Positions 1 through 7,991 of a DNA stretch of 10,420 bases are shown one piece after another; position 1 is the stretch's first letter, and the number at the start of each line of letters is the position of its first letter. Location of the stretch: assembly GCA_964385465.1 (NCBI GenBank), contig CAYLPJ010000103.1:1-10420 (forward strand), read 5' to 3'. The translations under genes were made by a program, and so were the position numbers. A model generated the notes under the pieces. The model searched no databases and was not told the DNA's origin. It saw nothing but the letters and a program-made list of their open reading frames with translations. The stretch is from CAYLPJ01 sp964385465 (GTDB taxonomy: Bacteria > Planctomycetota > Phycisphaerae > SM23-33).

Positions 1-625
1 CGGGCATCGAGGCACACGTCCCTCCGGGGGTGTCCCTCACCGCCTGGCCGGGGGCGGGGATCATGCCGTGGATGAAGGCGACGCGGGAGTCCTTGAACGA
101 GAAGTTGCCCACGGCCGACATGTCGTACTTGACGCCAAGGTCCTCATAGAGGACCTGGACGAGGAACTCGGCCCGCAGGTACGCCTCGCTGCGGCGGTAG
201 TGCTCGGCGTAGCGGAGGTCGGTCACGCGGTAGAGGTGGCGTCTGGTCTCGAAGGCGACTTTCGCCGCCCAGCGGTCCAGCGTGGCCATGGCGTGGTCGA
301 TGTCGAGCTTCTCGGCACCGCGCATCCCCGTGGCGCAGAGCAGGTTCATCTCCGCGAGGTCCACTTCGGCGAGCTGGCCGGCGGACATGGCCAGCAGGTC
401 GTCGAGGGTCTTTGCTTTGCGGGTGGTGTGGGGCGGCTGCGGTGCCGATGGTCGCGACGTGGGGGCCATCGGCGTAGCCAGTCCCGTCGGACGCATCGGC
501 GTCGCGGGCTCCCACGGCGGAGGCGAGAAGACGTAGATGCAGAAGCCAATGGCCACCAAGCCAACGAGGACGGGCAGCCCGACGCTCAGCAGGCGTCTTG
601 CGCCGTTCGGACGCGGAGATTCCAT
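1..625 (-). CDS. Membrane-anchored protein with GGTCASMP motif, possibly transglutaminase-like (N-terminal part, runs off left edge)
   Basis: The minus-strand frame is open from an ATG at 623-625 to the window edge (208 residues). Residues 12-33 form one hydrophobic helix after a short arginine-containing N-terminus, so the protein is probably an inner-membrane-anchored or secreted protein with its body outside the cytoplasm. Residues 34-68 are a Pro/Thr/Ser-rich linker. From residue 73 the sequence becomes a soluble helical domain (DDLLAMSAGQLAEVDLAEMN) followed by FIHGM and GGTCASMP around residues 184-208. From memory, planctomycete hypothetical proteins carry this FIHG...GTCASMP signature before a transglutaminase-like fold, where the Cys (204 here) would be the candidate nucleophile; the catalytic His and Asp would lie beyond the window, so activity is inference. 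No clear ribosome binding site precedes the ATG; an in-frame GTG at 665-667 is an alternative start. It is divergent from the downstream oxidoreductase. The coding frame is confident; the function is not. Confidence 0.75.
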   Translation of the reverse strand, partial: MESPRPNGARRLLSVGLPVLVGLVAIGFCIYVFSPPPWEPATPMRPTGLATPMAPTSRPSAPQPPHTTRKAKTLDDLLAMSAGQLAEVDLAEMNLLCATGMRGAEKLDIDHAMATLDRWAAKVAFETRRHLYRVTDLRYAEHYRRSEAYLRAEFLVQVLYEDLGVKYDMSAVGNFSFKDSRVAFIHGMIPAPGQAVRDTPGGTCASMP

Positions 626-828
626 CGTCGGCCGAACTGTCCGCGACGTGCGCTTCGCCTTGGACACGATGAACCCCGGAACGACCCGCGAAAGAGACTC
701 CCGCCCGGAAAGCGATGCCCGCCTTTCCCCGCAGGACGGTAGAAAGAGGACACGCCCGGACGTGTGCGGCGTCAACGAGAAACCTGGTTCGTTCCGGCAT
801 CCGTGCGCCCGAGCGGCGAACTCCTCGC

Positions 829-857
829 TTGATTGCGGCCGCGGCAGACGGTTAGAT
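829..857 (+). promoter_or_regulatory. Candidate sigma70-type promoter for the oxidoreductase gene
   Basis: TTGATT (829-834) and TTAGAT (852-857) are separated by exactly 17 bases, in the right orientation and about 50 bases before the start codon. The -35 element matches consensus at four of six bases; the -10 element matches at only three, and lacks the important second-position A, although TAGATA one base downstream is an alternative with 18-base spacing. No regulator site is evident. Confidence 0.35.
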
Positions 858-893
858 AGGGCATTCGGACCCGGTACGAAGAAGGCACTGTTC

Positions 894-898
894 AGGAG
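894..898 (+). promoter_or_regulatory. Ribosome binding site of the oxidoreductase gene
   Basis: AGGAG lies eight bases before the ATG at 907. It is a strong site by the standard of this window and fixes the start, which also places a Tat twin-arginine motif at the correct distance from the N-terminus. Confidence 0.75.
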
Positions 899-906
899 AG
901 ACGACG

Positions 907-2244
907 ATGGCCAGCAGGATTTCCAGGCGGCAGTTCATGCGGTACGGTGCGGCGGCGGGCGTGGTGATCGCCGGGTCCGGTGCGGGGCGCAGCTACGCGA
1001 AGAACGACAAGATCCGCATGGCGTGCATCGGCGCCGGCGGCCGGGCCGGCGCGGGCATCGGCCAGGCGATGAAGCAGCACCTCGTCGCCGTGGCGGAGGT
1101 CGATCCGAAGGGCCGGGGAAGCAAGAACCTCGCGAAGGTCAAGAAGGCCTTCCCGGAGGCGGGGATCTACACGGACTACCGCAAGCTGTTCGACAAGCAC
1201 AAGGACCTCGACGGCGTGTGGGTGGGCACGCCGGACCACAACCACTTCCCCGCGTCGATTCGCGCCCTCGAGGCCGGCGCGGGCGTCTACTGCGAGAAGC
1301 CGCTGACCTGGTCGATCGGCGAGTCCCGCAAGCTCCGCGAGGTGGCCGAGGCGAAGAATCTCGTCACGCAGCTCGGCAACCAGGGCCACTCCGGGCGGGC
1401 CATCCGCATGATGGTCGAGTACGTCCGCGGCGGGTACCTGGGCACGATCCCGCGCGTGGACTGTTGCAGCGCCAAGGGCTGGGGCGGCGGGAAGTTCCGG
1501 GACGCCACCAAGCCGGAGGGGCTGGACTGGAACGCCTGGCTGGGCCCGGCGAAGGACAGGCCCTACCAGGCCGGCCCGCACCCGGGCTCGTGGCGGAAGT
1601 TCCTGGAGTACGGCACGGGCACGCTGGGGGACATGGGCATCCACACCATGGACGGCGCCATCTGGGGCCTGCGCCTCACCGAGGTGCAGACCTTCGAGGT
1701 CGAGGCGCTCAAGGGCCGCCCCGTCGGCGACGGGCACCCCGTCGACGCGATCGTCAAATGGACCTTCCCCGCCCGCGGGGACATGGTGCCCGTCTCGCTG
1801 GTCTGGCACCAGGGCCGCGAGAGGCCCGAGCTGCCCGACGCCGTGGCCGAGAGCTCCCTGGCCAAGAAGATGATCCCCCACGGCAGCCTCTTCCACGGCG
1901 AGAAGGGGTACATGGTCTCCAACAGCCACTGCGGCACGGCCCGGCTGGTGCCGGAGTCCTTCCAGAAGGCCACGGGCAAGCCCAAGGAGATGATCCCCCG
2001 CAGCCCGAAGGGCCACAGCGGCGACTGGCTGGCGGCGATCAAGGACCCCGACGCCCCCAAGCCCTCCAGCCACTTCGGCTACTCGGCGAAGCTGACGGAG
2101 GTCCTCCTGGCCGGCGTCGTCGCCTGGCGGACGGGCGAGAAGCTCACCTACGACATGGCCAAGGGCACCTTCAACAACGCCAAGGCCGACGAGCTGATCT
2201 GGCGGACCCCGCGCGAAGGCTGGGAGTTCGGGTACCCGGCCTGA
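907..2244 (+). CDS. Gfo/Idh/MocA-family oxidoreductase with Tat signal peptide
   Basis: This 445-residue protein is an NAD(P)-dependent oxidoreductase of the Gfo/Idh/MocA family, probably acting on a sugar or sugar derivative outside the cytoplasmic membrane. The N-terminus has a twin-arginine motif (SRRQFM, residues 6-11), a small hydrophobic stretch (about 14-26) and a possible cleavage site after SYA at 29-31. The Rossmann nucleotide-binding loop is GAGGRAG (42-48), the conserved TPDHNH is at 108-113, the EKP signature at 130-132 includes the usual catalytic lysine (131), and the C-terminal substrate domain carries GDMGIHTMD (241-249) with the conserved His and Asp. Tat export would allow folding with bound cofactor before secretion, as in glucose-fructose oxidoreductase. 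Planctomycetes encode many such proteins, and the substrate cannot be read from the sequence. It has its own promoter candidate and a 119-base gap to lysS, so it is probably a separate transcription unit. Confidence 0.93.
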   Translation: MASRISRRQFMRYGAAAGVVIAGSGAGRSYAKNDKIRMACIGAGGRAGAGIGQAMKQHLVAVAEVDPKGRGSKNLAKVKKAFPEAGIYTDYRKLFDKHKDLDGVWVGTPDHNHFPASIRALEAGAGVYCEKPLTWSIGESRKLREVAEAKNLVTQLGNQGHSGRAIRMMVEYVRGGYLGTIPRVDCCSAKGWGGGKFRDATKPEGLDWNAWLGPAKDRPYQAGPHPGSWRKFLEYGTGTLGDMGIHTMDGAIWGLRLTEVQTFEVEALKGRPVGDGHPVDAIVKWTFPARGDMVPVSLVWHQGRERPELPDAVAESSLAKKMIPHGSLFHGEKGYMVSNSHCGTARLVPESFQKATGKPKEMIPRSPKGHSGDWLAAIKDPDAPKPSSHFGYSAKLTEVLLAGVVAWRTGEKLTYDMAKGTFNNAKADELIWRTPREGWEFGYPA

Positions 2245-2299
2245 GCCGGAGGCGGACGCGCGGCCGAGCCCGCGAGCTCGCTGCGACGGAGCTGCCCTG

Positions 2300-2328
2300 T
2301 TGACTTCCGCGCGCCCCGGCTCCATCAT
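2300..2328 (+). promoter_or_regulatory. lysS: Candidate sigma70-type promoter for lysS
   Basis: TTGACT (2300-2305) and CATCAT (2323-2328) are 17 bases apart, matching consensus at five and four positions. They lie in the 119-base gap between the oxidoreductase and lysS, with the predicted start about 30 bases before the lysS ATG. It is the best-matching promoter in the window. A perfect 10-base palindrome (GCGAGCTCGC, 2272-2281) lies just upstream; its role is unknown. Confidence 0.5.
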
Positions 2329-2363
2329 GCCCGTTTCGACAGGTCCCAACCGAGGCAAACGGC

Positions 2364-3809
<1,446 letters not shown>

Positions 3810-3812
3810 GAG

Positions 3813-3830
3813 GCAGGGATGAACGCGGAT
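3813..3830 (-). repeat. Dispersed intergenic repeat, ATCCGCGTT type, copy 1
   Basis: Read on the minus strand this is ATCCGCGTTCATCCCTGC, between lysS and the permease gene. It shares GCGTT-Y-ATCCCTGC with the copy at 6845-6858 and ATCCGCGTT with the copies at 6831 and 8878. All three lie between genes. Such ATCCGCGTT-period sequences are, from memory, common intergenic repeats in several bacterial phyla; their function is not known to me. Confidence 0.55.
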
Positions 3831-3959
3831 GAACCCCGGTACGGACTGCTGTGTTCCATCCCCCTCGCCCCTGCCGGCGAACCCGCCGTTGCAGATCCCA
3901 ACGCCGCCACGCGCGGCTTCCCGACAACTATTGCCTGATACCTGGTAACCATTTACGCC

Positions 3960-5978
3960 GTGTACAAACTCACCCTATGCCGGAAGTACCTCCTGAAGCG
4001 CGGGCTGGCGTATTTCGCCGTGTTCGCGGTGACGCTGTGCGTCTGGATGATGGTCATCTGCGTCAGCGTGCTGACCGGCTTCGTCAACAAGATCGAGGTC
4101 GCCGCCAAGGGGCTCTTCGGGGACGTGGTGGTCTCGTCGGCCTCGCTGGGCGGCGTGGGGTATTACGACGCCTTCATCGAGAAGATGCGCGCCGACGTGC
4201 CCGAGGTCGAGGGCGCCTCGCCGTTCATCCTGACCTTCGGCATCCTCCGCGTGCCCGGAACCGACTACCGACGGACCGTCCAGGTCGCCGGCATCCGCCT
4301 GCCCGAACGCGCCGAGGTCAGCGACTTCGAGGACGGGCTGTTCATCCAGAAGGGCGTCGAGAGCCCCACCTTCGACCCCGGCGAGAAGCTCCTTCTCCGC
4401 CGGCTGGAGGAGGAGAGACGCAAGACCGTCGCCATCCTCAACCGCCTCTCCCGAGCCGAGCTGGACGGGCCGGACCCCGGCGCCCTCGCCGACACGCGGA
4501 CGCTCGCCGCCGTCCTCGGCGCCGCCGCGGCAGGGCTGATGGTCCTCTCCACCGTCTGGGTCGGCTGGGACGCCTCGCGGAAGCACATCCCCACCGGCTC
4601 GCACAGCTACTCCGGCGACGCGGCCGTGTGGATCATCTACTGCGCGCTGCTGTGGGTCGTGGCATTTCCCTACTACCTGGCGCGGCGGGCGTCTGAGCTT
4701 CGCGACCGCGGCGCGCACCGCACGCGGGCCCACCTGGCCACGCTCGGCGGGGCGGGCGTGCTGGCCGCCTGGCTGGCGGCCGCGGGGGGATGGCTGGCCG
4801 TCTCGGCCTCGGCCCGCGGCGAGCCGGACCTCCGCGCCACCACGCCGACGCGCCTGATGAACGCCCTGGACTATCAGCACCTGGCCATGGAGAACATCCT
4901 TCGGGCCGGGCAGCACGCCCGCCGGCTCACGGAGCTGCGCGAGCAGTTGGTCGCCGCCGACGACGCCGGCGAGGTCGCCGAGATCGAGCGCCTGGAGCGA
5001 ATGGTGGCGGCCCTGGAGCGCGTGGTGATCCACCCGCCCCAGCGGCGGGCGATCCTGGGGCTGGGCATTCCGGGGCTGACCAGCCGCACCGCCCGCGGCG
5101 AGACGATCCGCACGATCGGGCCCGGGCACCAGGTCGTCCTGTCGCTGCTGCCGCTGGGCCGGCGGCTGAGCTACGCCGACATCACGCCGGTGACGCGGAG
5201 CTTCACGGTCATCGACGACTGCTCGACGGACGTATCGAGCATCGACTCGGAGATCGTCTACCTGCCCTTCCAGACGCTCCAGCGCCTGAACAACATGTCC
5301 GGCGCCGAGGACGCCGCCGACGCGACGCGCTTCGCCGAGCCGGCCCGCTGCTCGCAGATCCACGTGAAGGTCCGCGACGGGGTCTCCCGCGGGGCGGCCC
5401 TGGCGGCGGTGGCGGCGAAGATCGACCGGGCATGGGCCGCCTTCAAGCAGACCCACCCCGACGCCGCCCGCACGCCGGTCGTCGTCGAGACCTGGAGGCA
5501 GCGGCAGAGCAGGCTGGTCTCGGCCATCGAGAACCAGCGGACGCTGATGGTCATCATTCTGAGCATCATCTCGGCCGTGGCGCTGGTGCTGATCTTCGTG
5601 ATCATGTACGTCATCGTGGTCCAGAAGACCCGCGACATCGGCGTGCTCAAGGCCGTCGGAGCCTCCAGCGGCGGGGTCGCGAGCATCTTCCTGGGCTACG
5701 GGGCCGCCATCGGCCTGGTCGGCTCGGTCATCGGCGCCGTCGCCGGGTGTCTCTTCGTCTGGAACATCAACGCCATCCACGACTGGATCGGGCGGACCTT
5801 CGGCTTCGTCGTCTGGAACCGGGAGACCTTCATGTTCGAGAAGATCCCCAGCGAGGTCAGCCTCTCCGTCGTCGCCACCATCGTCGGCGGGGCGATCCTC
5901 AGCGGGGTGATCGGCTCGCTGTTCCCGGCCGTGCTCGCGGGGGCCAAGCAGCCGGTGGAGGCCCTCCGCTATGAGTGA
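3960..5978 (+). CDS. LolC/LolE-type ABC transporter permease with extra membrane segments
   Basis: This 672-residue integral membrane protein is the permease partner of the ATPase encoded next. It belongs to the FtsX/MacB/LolC type, which extracts lipoproteins or exerts force across the envelope rather than moving solutes through a channel. A first helix spans about 16-40; the MacB-like extracytoplasmic domain starts near 45 and resumes near 364 (AILGLGIPGL); the C-terminal FtsX core has helices at about 529-553, 574-600 and 634-659, with the cytoplasmic coupling segment QKTRDIGVLKAVGAS (555-569). LolC and LolE are usually near 400 residues; here residues 142-362 form an insertion with three hydrophobic segments (about 181-201, 221-241, 259-281) and a charged coiled coil (about 315-355). 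The GTG start has no clear ribosome binding site but gives the family-typical N-terminus MYKLTLCRKYL. A single permease gene suggests a homodimer. Lipoprotein sorting is inferred from the LolD partner. Confidence 0.85.
   Translation: MYKLTLCRKYLLKRGLAYFAVFAVTLCVWMMVICVSVLTGFVNKIEVAAKGLFGDVVVSSASLGGVGYYDAFIEKMRADVPEVEGASPFILTFGILRVPGTDYRRTVQVAGIRLPERAEVSDFEDGLFIQKGVESPTFDPGEKLLLRRLEEERRKTVAILNRLSRAELDGPDPGALADTRTLAAVLGAAAAGLMVLSTVWVGWDASRKHIPTGSHSYSGDAAVWIIYCALLWVVAFPYYLARRASELRDRGAHRTRAHLATLGGAGVLAAWLAAAGGWLAVSASARGEPDLRATTPTRLMNALDYQHLAMENILRAGQHARRLTELREQLVAADDAGEVAEIERLERMVAALERVVIHPPQRRAILGLGIPGLTSRTARGETIRTIGPGHQVVLSLLPLGRRLSYADITPVTRSFTVIDDCSTDVSSIDSEIVYLPFQTLQRLNNMSGAEDAADATRFAEPARCSQIHVKVRDGVSRGAALAAVAAKIDRAWAAFKQTHPDAARTPVVVETWRQRQSRLVSAIENQRTLMVIILSIISAVALVLIFVIMYVIVVQKTRDIGVLKAVGASSGGVASIFLGYGAAIGLVGSVIGAVAGCLFVWNINAIHDWIGRTFGFVVWNRETFMFEKIPSEVSLSVVATIVGGAILSGVIGSLFPAVLAGAKQPVEALRYE
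4383..5045 (+). other. Insertion in the permease: three hydrophobic segments plus coiled coil
   Basis: This segment encodes permease residues 142-362, between the end of the first half of the extracytoplasmic domain (SPTFDPG) and its second half (RRAILGLGI). It begins with a basic helix (LEEERRKTVAILNRLSR), then three hydrophobic stretches, then the helical AENIL-like and EIERLERMVAALERV region. The pair around VWVGWDASRK and LLWVVAFPYYLARR resembles, from memory, small two-helix bacterial membrane proteins with a W-x-DA...LLW-x-x-FP-x-YL pattern. Codon use and GC content look like the rest of the gene and no stop or frameshift interrupts it. Confidence 0.6.
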
Positions 5979-6669
5979 GCCGGGCAGCATCGAGGTCCGC
6001 GGGCTGCACAAGAGCTACCGGCTGGGCCGGACGAAGCTCGACGTGCTGCGCGGCGTGAGCCTGTCGGTCGCGCCGGGGGAGTTCGTGGCCGTCGTGGGCG
6101 CCTCGGGCAGCGGCAAGAGCACGCTGCTGCACATGCTCGGCCTGCTGGATATGCCCGACGCAGGCACGGTCCGCCTCGGCGGGCGGGAGGTCACCGACCT
6201 GCCCGGGCGGAAGCGCAACCGCATGCGATGTCGGGACATCGGCTTCGTCTTCCAGTTCTATCACCTCCTGCCGGAGCTGAACGTCCTGGAGAACACGCTG
6301 CTGCCTGCGATGGTGGACAGTTCGGCCGTCGCCTGGCCGGCCCGCCGGGGCCCCCGCCGGGCCGACGCCGAGGCCATGCTCGAACGCGTCGGCCTCGCCG
6401 ACCGCCTCCGCCACCGCCCCAAGGAACTCTCCGGCGGCGAACGCCAGCGGGTCGCCATCGCACGAGCCCTGATGAACCGCCCGACCTACCTGCTCGCCGA
6501 CGAGCCGACGGGCAACCTGGACAGCAAGACCGGGCGACAGATCATGACCGTCCTCCGCGAGACCAGCGCCGAGATCGGCCAGACGGTCGTGATGGTCACC
6601 CACGACGCCGACCTCGCCGCCGACGCCCGCCGCACCCTCCTGCTCCGCGACGGGCGAATGGTCGGATGA
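5971..6669 (+). CDS. lolD: ABC transporter ATPase, LolD type
   Basis: The 232-residue cytoplasmic ATPase drives the permease encoded just upstream. All ABC landmarks are present: Walker A GASGSGKST (43-51), Q-loop Q95 within FVFQFYHLLPELN, signature LSGGE (153-157), Walker B LLADE (174-178), D-loop NLDS (182-185) and H-loop His211. The FQFYHLLPELNVLEN segment and the short, single-domain length are typical of LolD and its MacB/FtsE relatives. The start ATG overlaps the end of the permease gene by eight bases, so the two are translationally coupled; GGAG at 5957-5960 precedes it by ten bases. The linker after LLPAMV is slightly longer and richer in Arg/Pro than usual. A role in lipoprotein release for the outer membrane is inferred from similarity and from the adjacent lipid A genes; no LolA, LolB or second permease is in the window. 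Confidence 0.9.
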   Translation: MSEPGSIEVRGLHKSYRLGRTKLDVLRGVSLSVAPGEFVAVVGASGSGKSTLLHMLGLLDMPDAGTVRLGGREVTDLPGRKRNRMRCRDIGFVFQFYHLLPELNVLENTLLPAMVDSSAVAWPARRGPRRADAEAMLERVGLADRLRHRPKELSGGERQRVAIARALMNRPTYLLADEPTGNLDSKTGRQIMTVLRETSAEIGQTVVMVTHDADLAADARRTLLLRDGRMVG

Positions 6670-6902
6670 CGCGGTAGAATCCGGCAAGAATGGACGCCGA
6701 CAGAGCCTGGTGCCGAAGCGGAACCGCCGGCAGGCATGCACGGGACGGTGCAGGAAGCTCCGGGAGGAGACCAAGCCTTGCCCTTCCCCCTGCAAGCCCC
6801 CGAGTCGATGCGGATGGTTCTTTCGCTTGTATCCGCGTTCGCCGGCGTTTATCCCTGCTGGGAATCTTGGGAAAGACCCCCGGCGAAGATCGCGGTTGAA
6901 GG
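6670..6902. other. Intergenic region between lolD and lpxD
   Basis: This 233-base gap interrupts an otherwise tightly packed block. It contains a degenerate double copy of the ATCCGCGTT repeat (6829-6858). Two short frames (6690-6899 and 6736-6921) show no recognisable protein or good ribosome binding site. No convincing promoter or terminator was found, so lpxD may be co-transcribed with lolD or have a promoter I cannot recognise. Confidence 0.5.
6829..6858 (+). repeat. Dispersed intergenic repeat, ATCCGCGTT type, copy 2 (tandem, degenerate)
   Basis: GTATCCGCGTT (6829-6839) is followed by a second, degenerate unit GGCGTTTATCCCTGC (6844-6858). The first 11 bases recur exactly at 8876-8886, and the second unit matches copy 1 at 3813-3830 (minus strand) except for one base over its last 14. 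The approximately ten-base period suggests a tandem array that has decayed. Confidence 0.55.
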
Positions 6903-6908
6903 ATGGAT

Positions 6909-7991
6909 ATGGACGGCATGACATTGGCGGAACTGGCCGAGCGGATCGGCGGCGAGCTCGTCGGCATCGACGAGCCCGCCCGCCGCGTGGGCGGCATCGG
7001 CAGCATCGAGTCCGCGGGGCCCGACGAGGTCACGTTCCTGGCCAACACGCGCTACGAGAAGCACATGGGCCGGACGCGGGCCGCGGCGGTCATCGTCGCC
7101 GCCGACTACGAAGGCCCCGGCGAGCGGCTCATACGCTGCGAGGACCCCTACTTCGCCTTCCGCGAGGCGATGGCGGCCTTCTACGGCTTCCGCGAGCCGT
7201 GGTTCGACGGCGTCAGCGAGCGCGCGGGCGTCGATCCGTCCGCGACGCTCGGCGAGGGCGTCCGCGTCGGGGCCTTCGCGGTGATCGGCCCCCGGGCACG
7301 CATCGGCGACGGCTCGGTCATCCACCCCAACGCCACGATCGGCCCCGACTGCCGCCTCGGCCGGCAGTGCGTGCTGCACCCCGCGGCGACGCTGTACGCG
7401 GGCACCGTCCTGGGCGACCGCGTGCGGGTGCACGCCGGCTCGGCCATCGGGGTGGACGGCTTCGGCTACGCGACGCATGGCGGGGCGCATCACAAGATTC
7501 CCATGGCCGGTCACGTGGTCCTGGAGGACGACGTGGAGATCGGCGCCTGCTGCGGGATCGAGCGAGCCACGCTGGGCGCGACGGTGATCGGCGCGGGCAC
7601 GAAGTTCGCCGACCTGGTGGCGATCGGGCACGGCACGACGATGGGGAGGCACTGCCTGATGGTCTCGCAGGCGGGGATCGCGGGCTCGACGCACGTGGGC
7701 GACTACTGCGTCTTCGCCGCACAGTCGGGGATCAACGGGCACATCCGCCTCGGAGACGGCGTGCAGGTAGCGGCCAAGTCCGGCGTGATCAACGACGTGC
7801 CCGCCGGCGTGCAGATGCTCGGCAGCCCAGCCAAGCCCCGCGCCGAGGGGCGGCGCTCCGTCGTGCTGATCAACCGCCTGCCCGAGATGCGGGCCGAGCT
7901 GCGCCGCCTGACCAAGGAAGTCGCCGAGCTCAAGCGGCGGATCGACGCCGACGGCGCCGGCGGCGAGCCGGACGAGGCGGAGCCGACCTGA
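6909..7991 (+). CDS. lpxD: UDP-3-O-acylglucosamine N-acyltransferase
   Basis: LpxD catalyses the third step of lipid A synthesis, adding an acyl chain from acyl carrier protein to the 2-amino group of UDP-3-O-acylglucosamine in the cytoplasm. From the ATG at 6909 the product is 360 residues: an N-terminal uridine-binding domain (about 4-100, LAELAERIGGELVG and DEVTFLAN), a left-handed beta-helix of hexapeptide repeats (about 105-300, e.g. VRVGAFAVIG, IGPDCRLG), and a C-terminal helix (RLPEMRAELRRLTKEV) that trimerises in the family. GVDGFGYA (181-188) matches the family motif, and His241 in AIGHG aligns with the catalytic His of E. coli LpxD (His239). ATGs at 6903 and 6918 are alternatives; AAGGA at 6899-6903 is properly spaced only for 6909. 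The gene overlaps lpxI by one base, implying coupled synthesis. Confidence 0.94.
   Translation: MDGMTLAELAERIGGELVGIDEPARRVGGIGSIESAGPDEVTFLANTRYEKHMGRTRAAAVIVAADYEGPGERLIRCEDPYFAFREAMAAFYGFREPWFDGVSERAGVDPSATLGEGVRVGAFAVIGPRARIGDGSVIHPNATIGPDCRLGRQCVLHPAATLYAGTVLGDRVRVHAGSAIGVDGFGYATHGGAHHKIPMAGHVVLEDDVEIGACCGIERATLGATVIGAGTKFADLVAIGHGTTMGRHCLMVSQAGIAGSTHVGDYCVFAAQSGINGHIRLGDGVQVAAKSGVINDVPAGVQMLGSPAKPRAEGRRSVVLINRLPEMRAELRRLTKEVAELKRRIDADGAGGEPDEAEPT

Larger units (their letters stand above)
626..906. other. Divergent intergenic region
   Basis: This 281-base gap separates the minus-strand membrane-anchored protein from the plus-strand oxidoreductase, so it should hold promoters for both. 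Toward the oxidoreductase a candidate promoter lies at 829-857. No convincing promoter was seen for the minus-strand gene. The open frames crossing this region have no recognisable protein character and I treat them as chance frames of GC-rich DNA. Confidence 0.6.

Noticed and set aside
907..2244. Assigning the oxidoreductase as GnnA, the lipid A amino-sugar enzyme found beside lpx genes in some bacteria
   Set aside because: GnnA-like proteins are shorter and cytoplasmic. This one has a Tat signal, a longer C-terminal domain and is separated from the lpx genes by lysS and lol genes.
537..2303. Long plus-strand frame through the oxidoreductase region
   Set aside because: Arg/Gly/Pro-rich translation out of phase with the Gfo/Idh/MocA gene, which carries all expected motifs and a good ribosome binding site.
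3819..3938. A 39-codon frame right after lysS, with a perfect AGGAGG five bases before its ATG, ending 21 bases before the permease start
   Set aside because: The ATG and surrounding bases lie inside the ATCCGCGTT-type repeat, and the predicted peptide has no recognisable character. A translated leader peptide cannot be excluded, but the repeat explains the sequence.
3975..6011. Very long minus-strand frame opposite the permease
   Set aside because: Its translation is Asp/Gly/Ala/Val-rich with no motif, the expected mirror image of a high-GC gene; the plus strand has clear permease motifs.
6710..7990. Long plus-strand frame leading into lpxI as if lpxI were 707 residues
   Set aside because: The upstream part is an arginine-rich antiphase reading of lpxD. 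The TGATG overlap and family N-terminus place the lpxI start at 7991.
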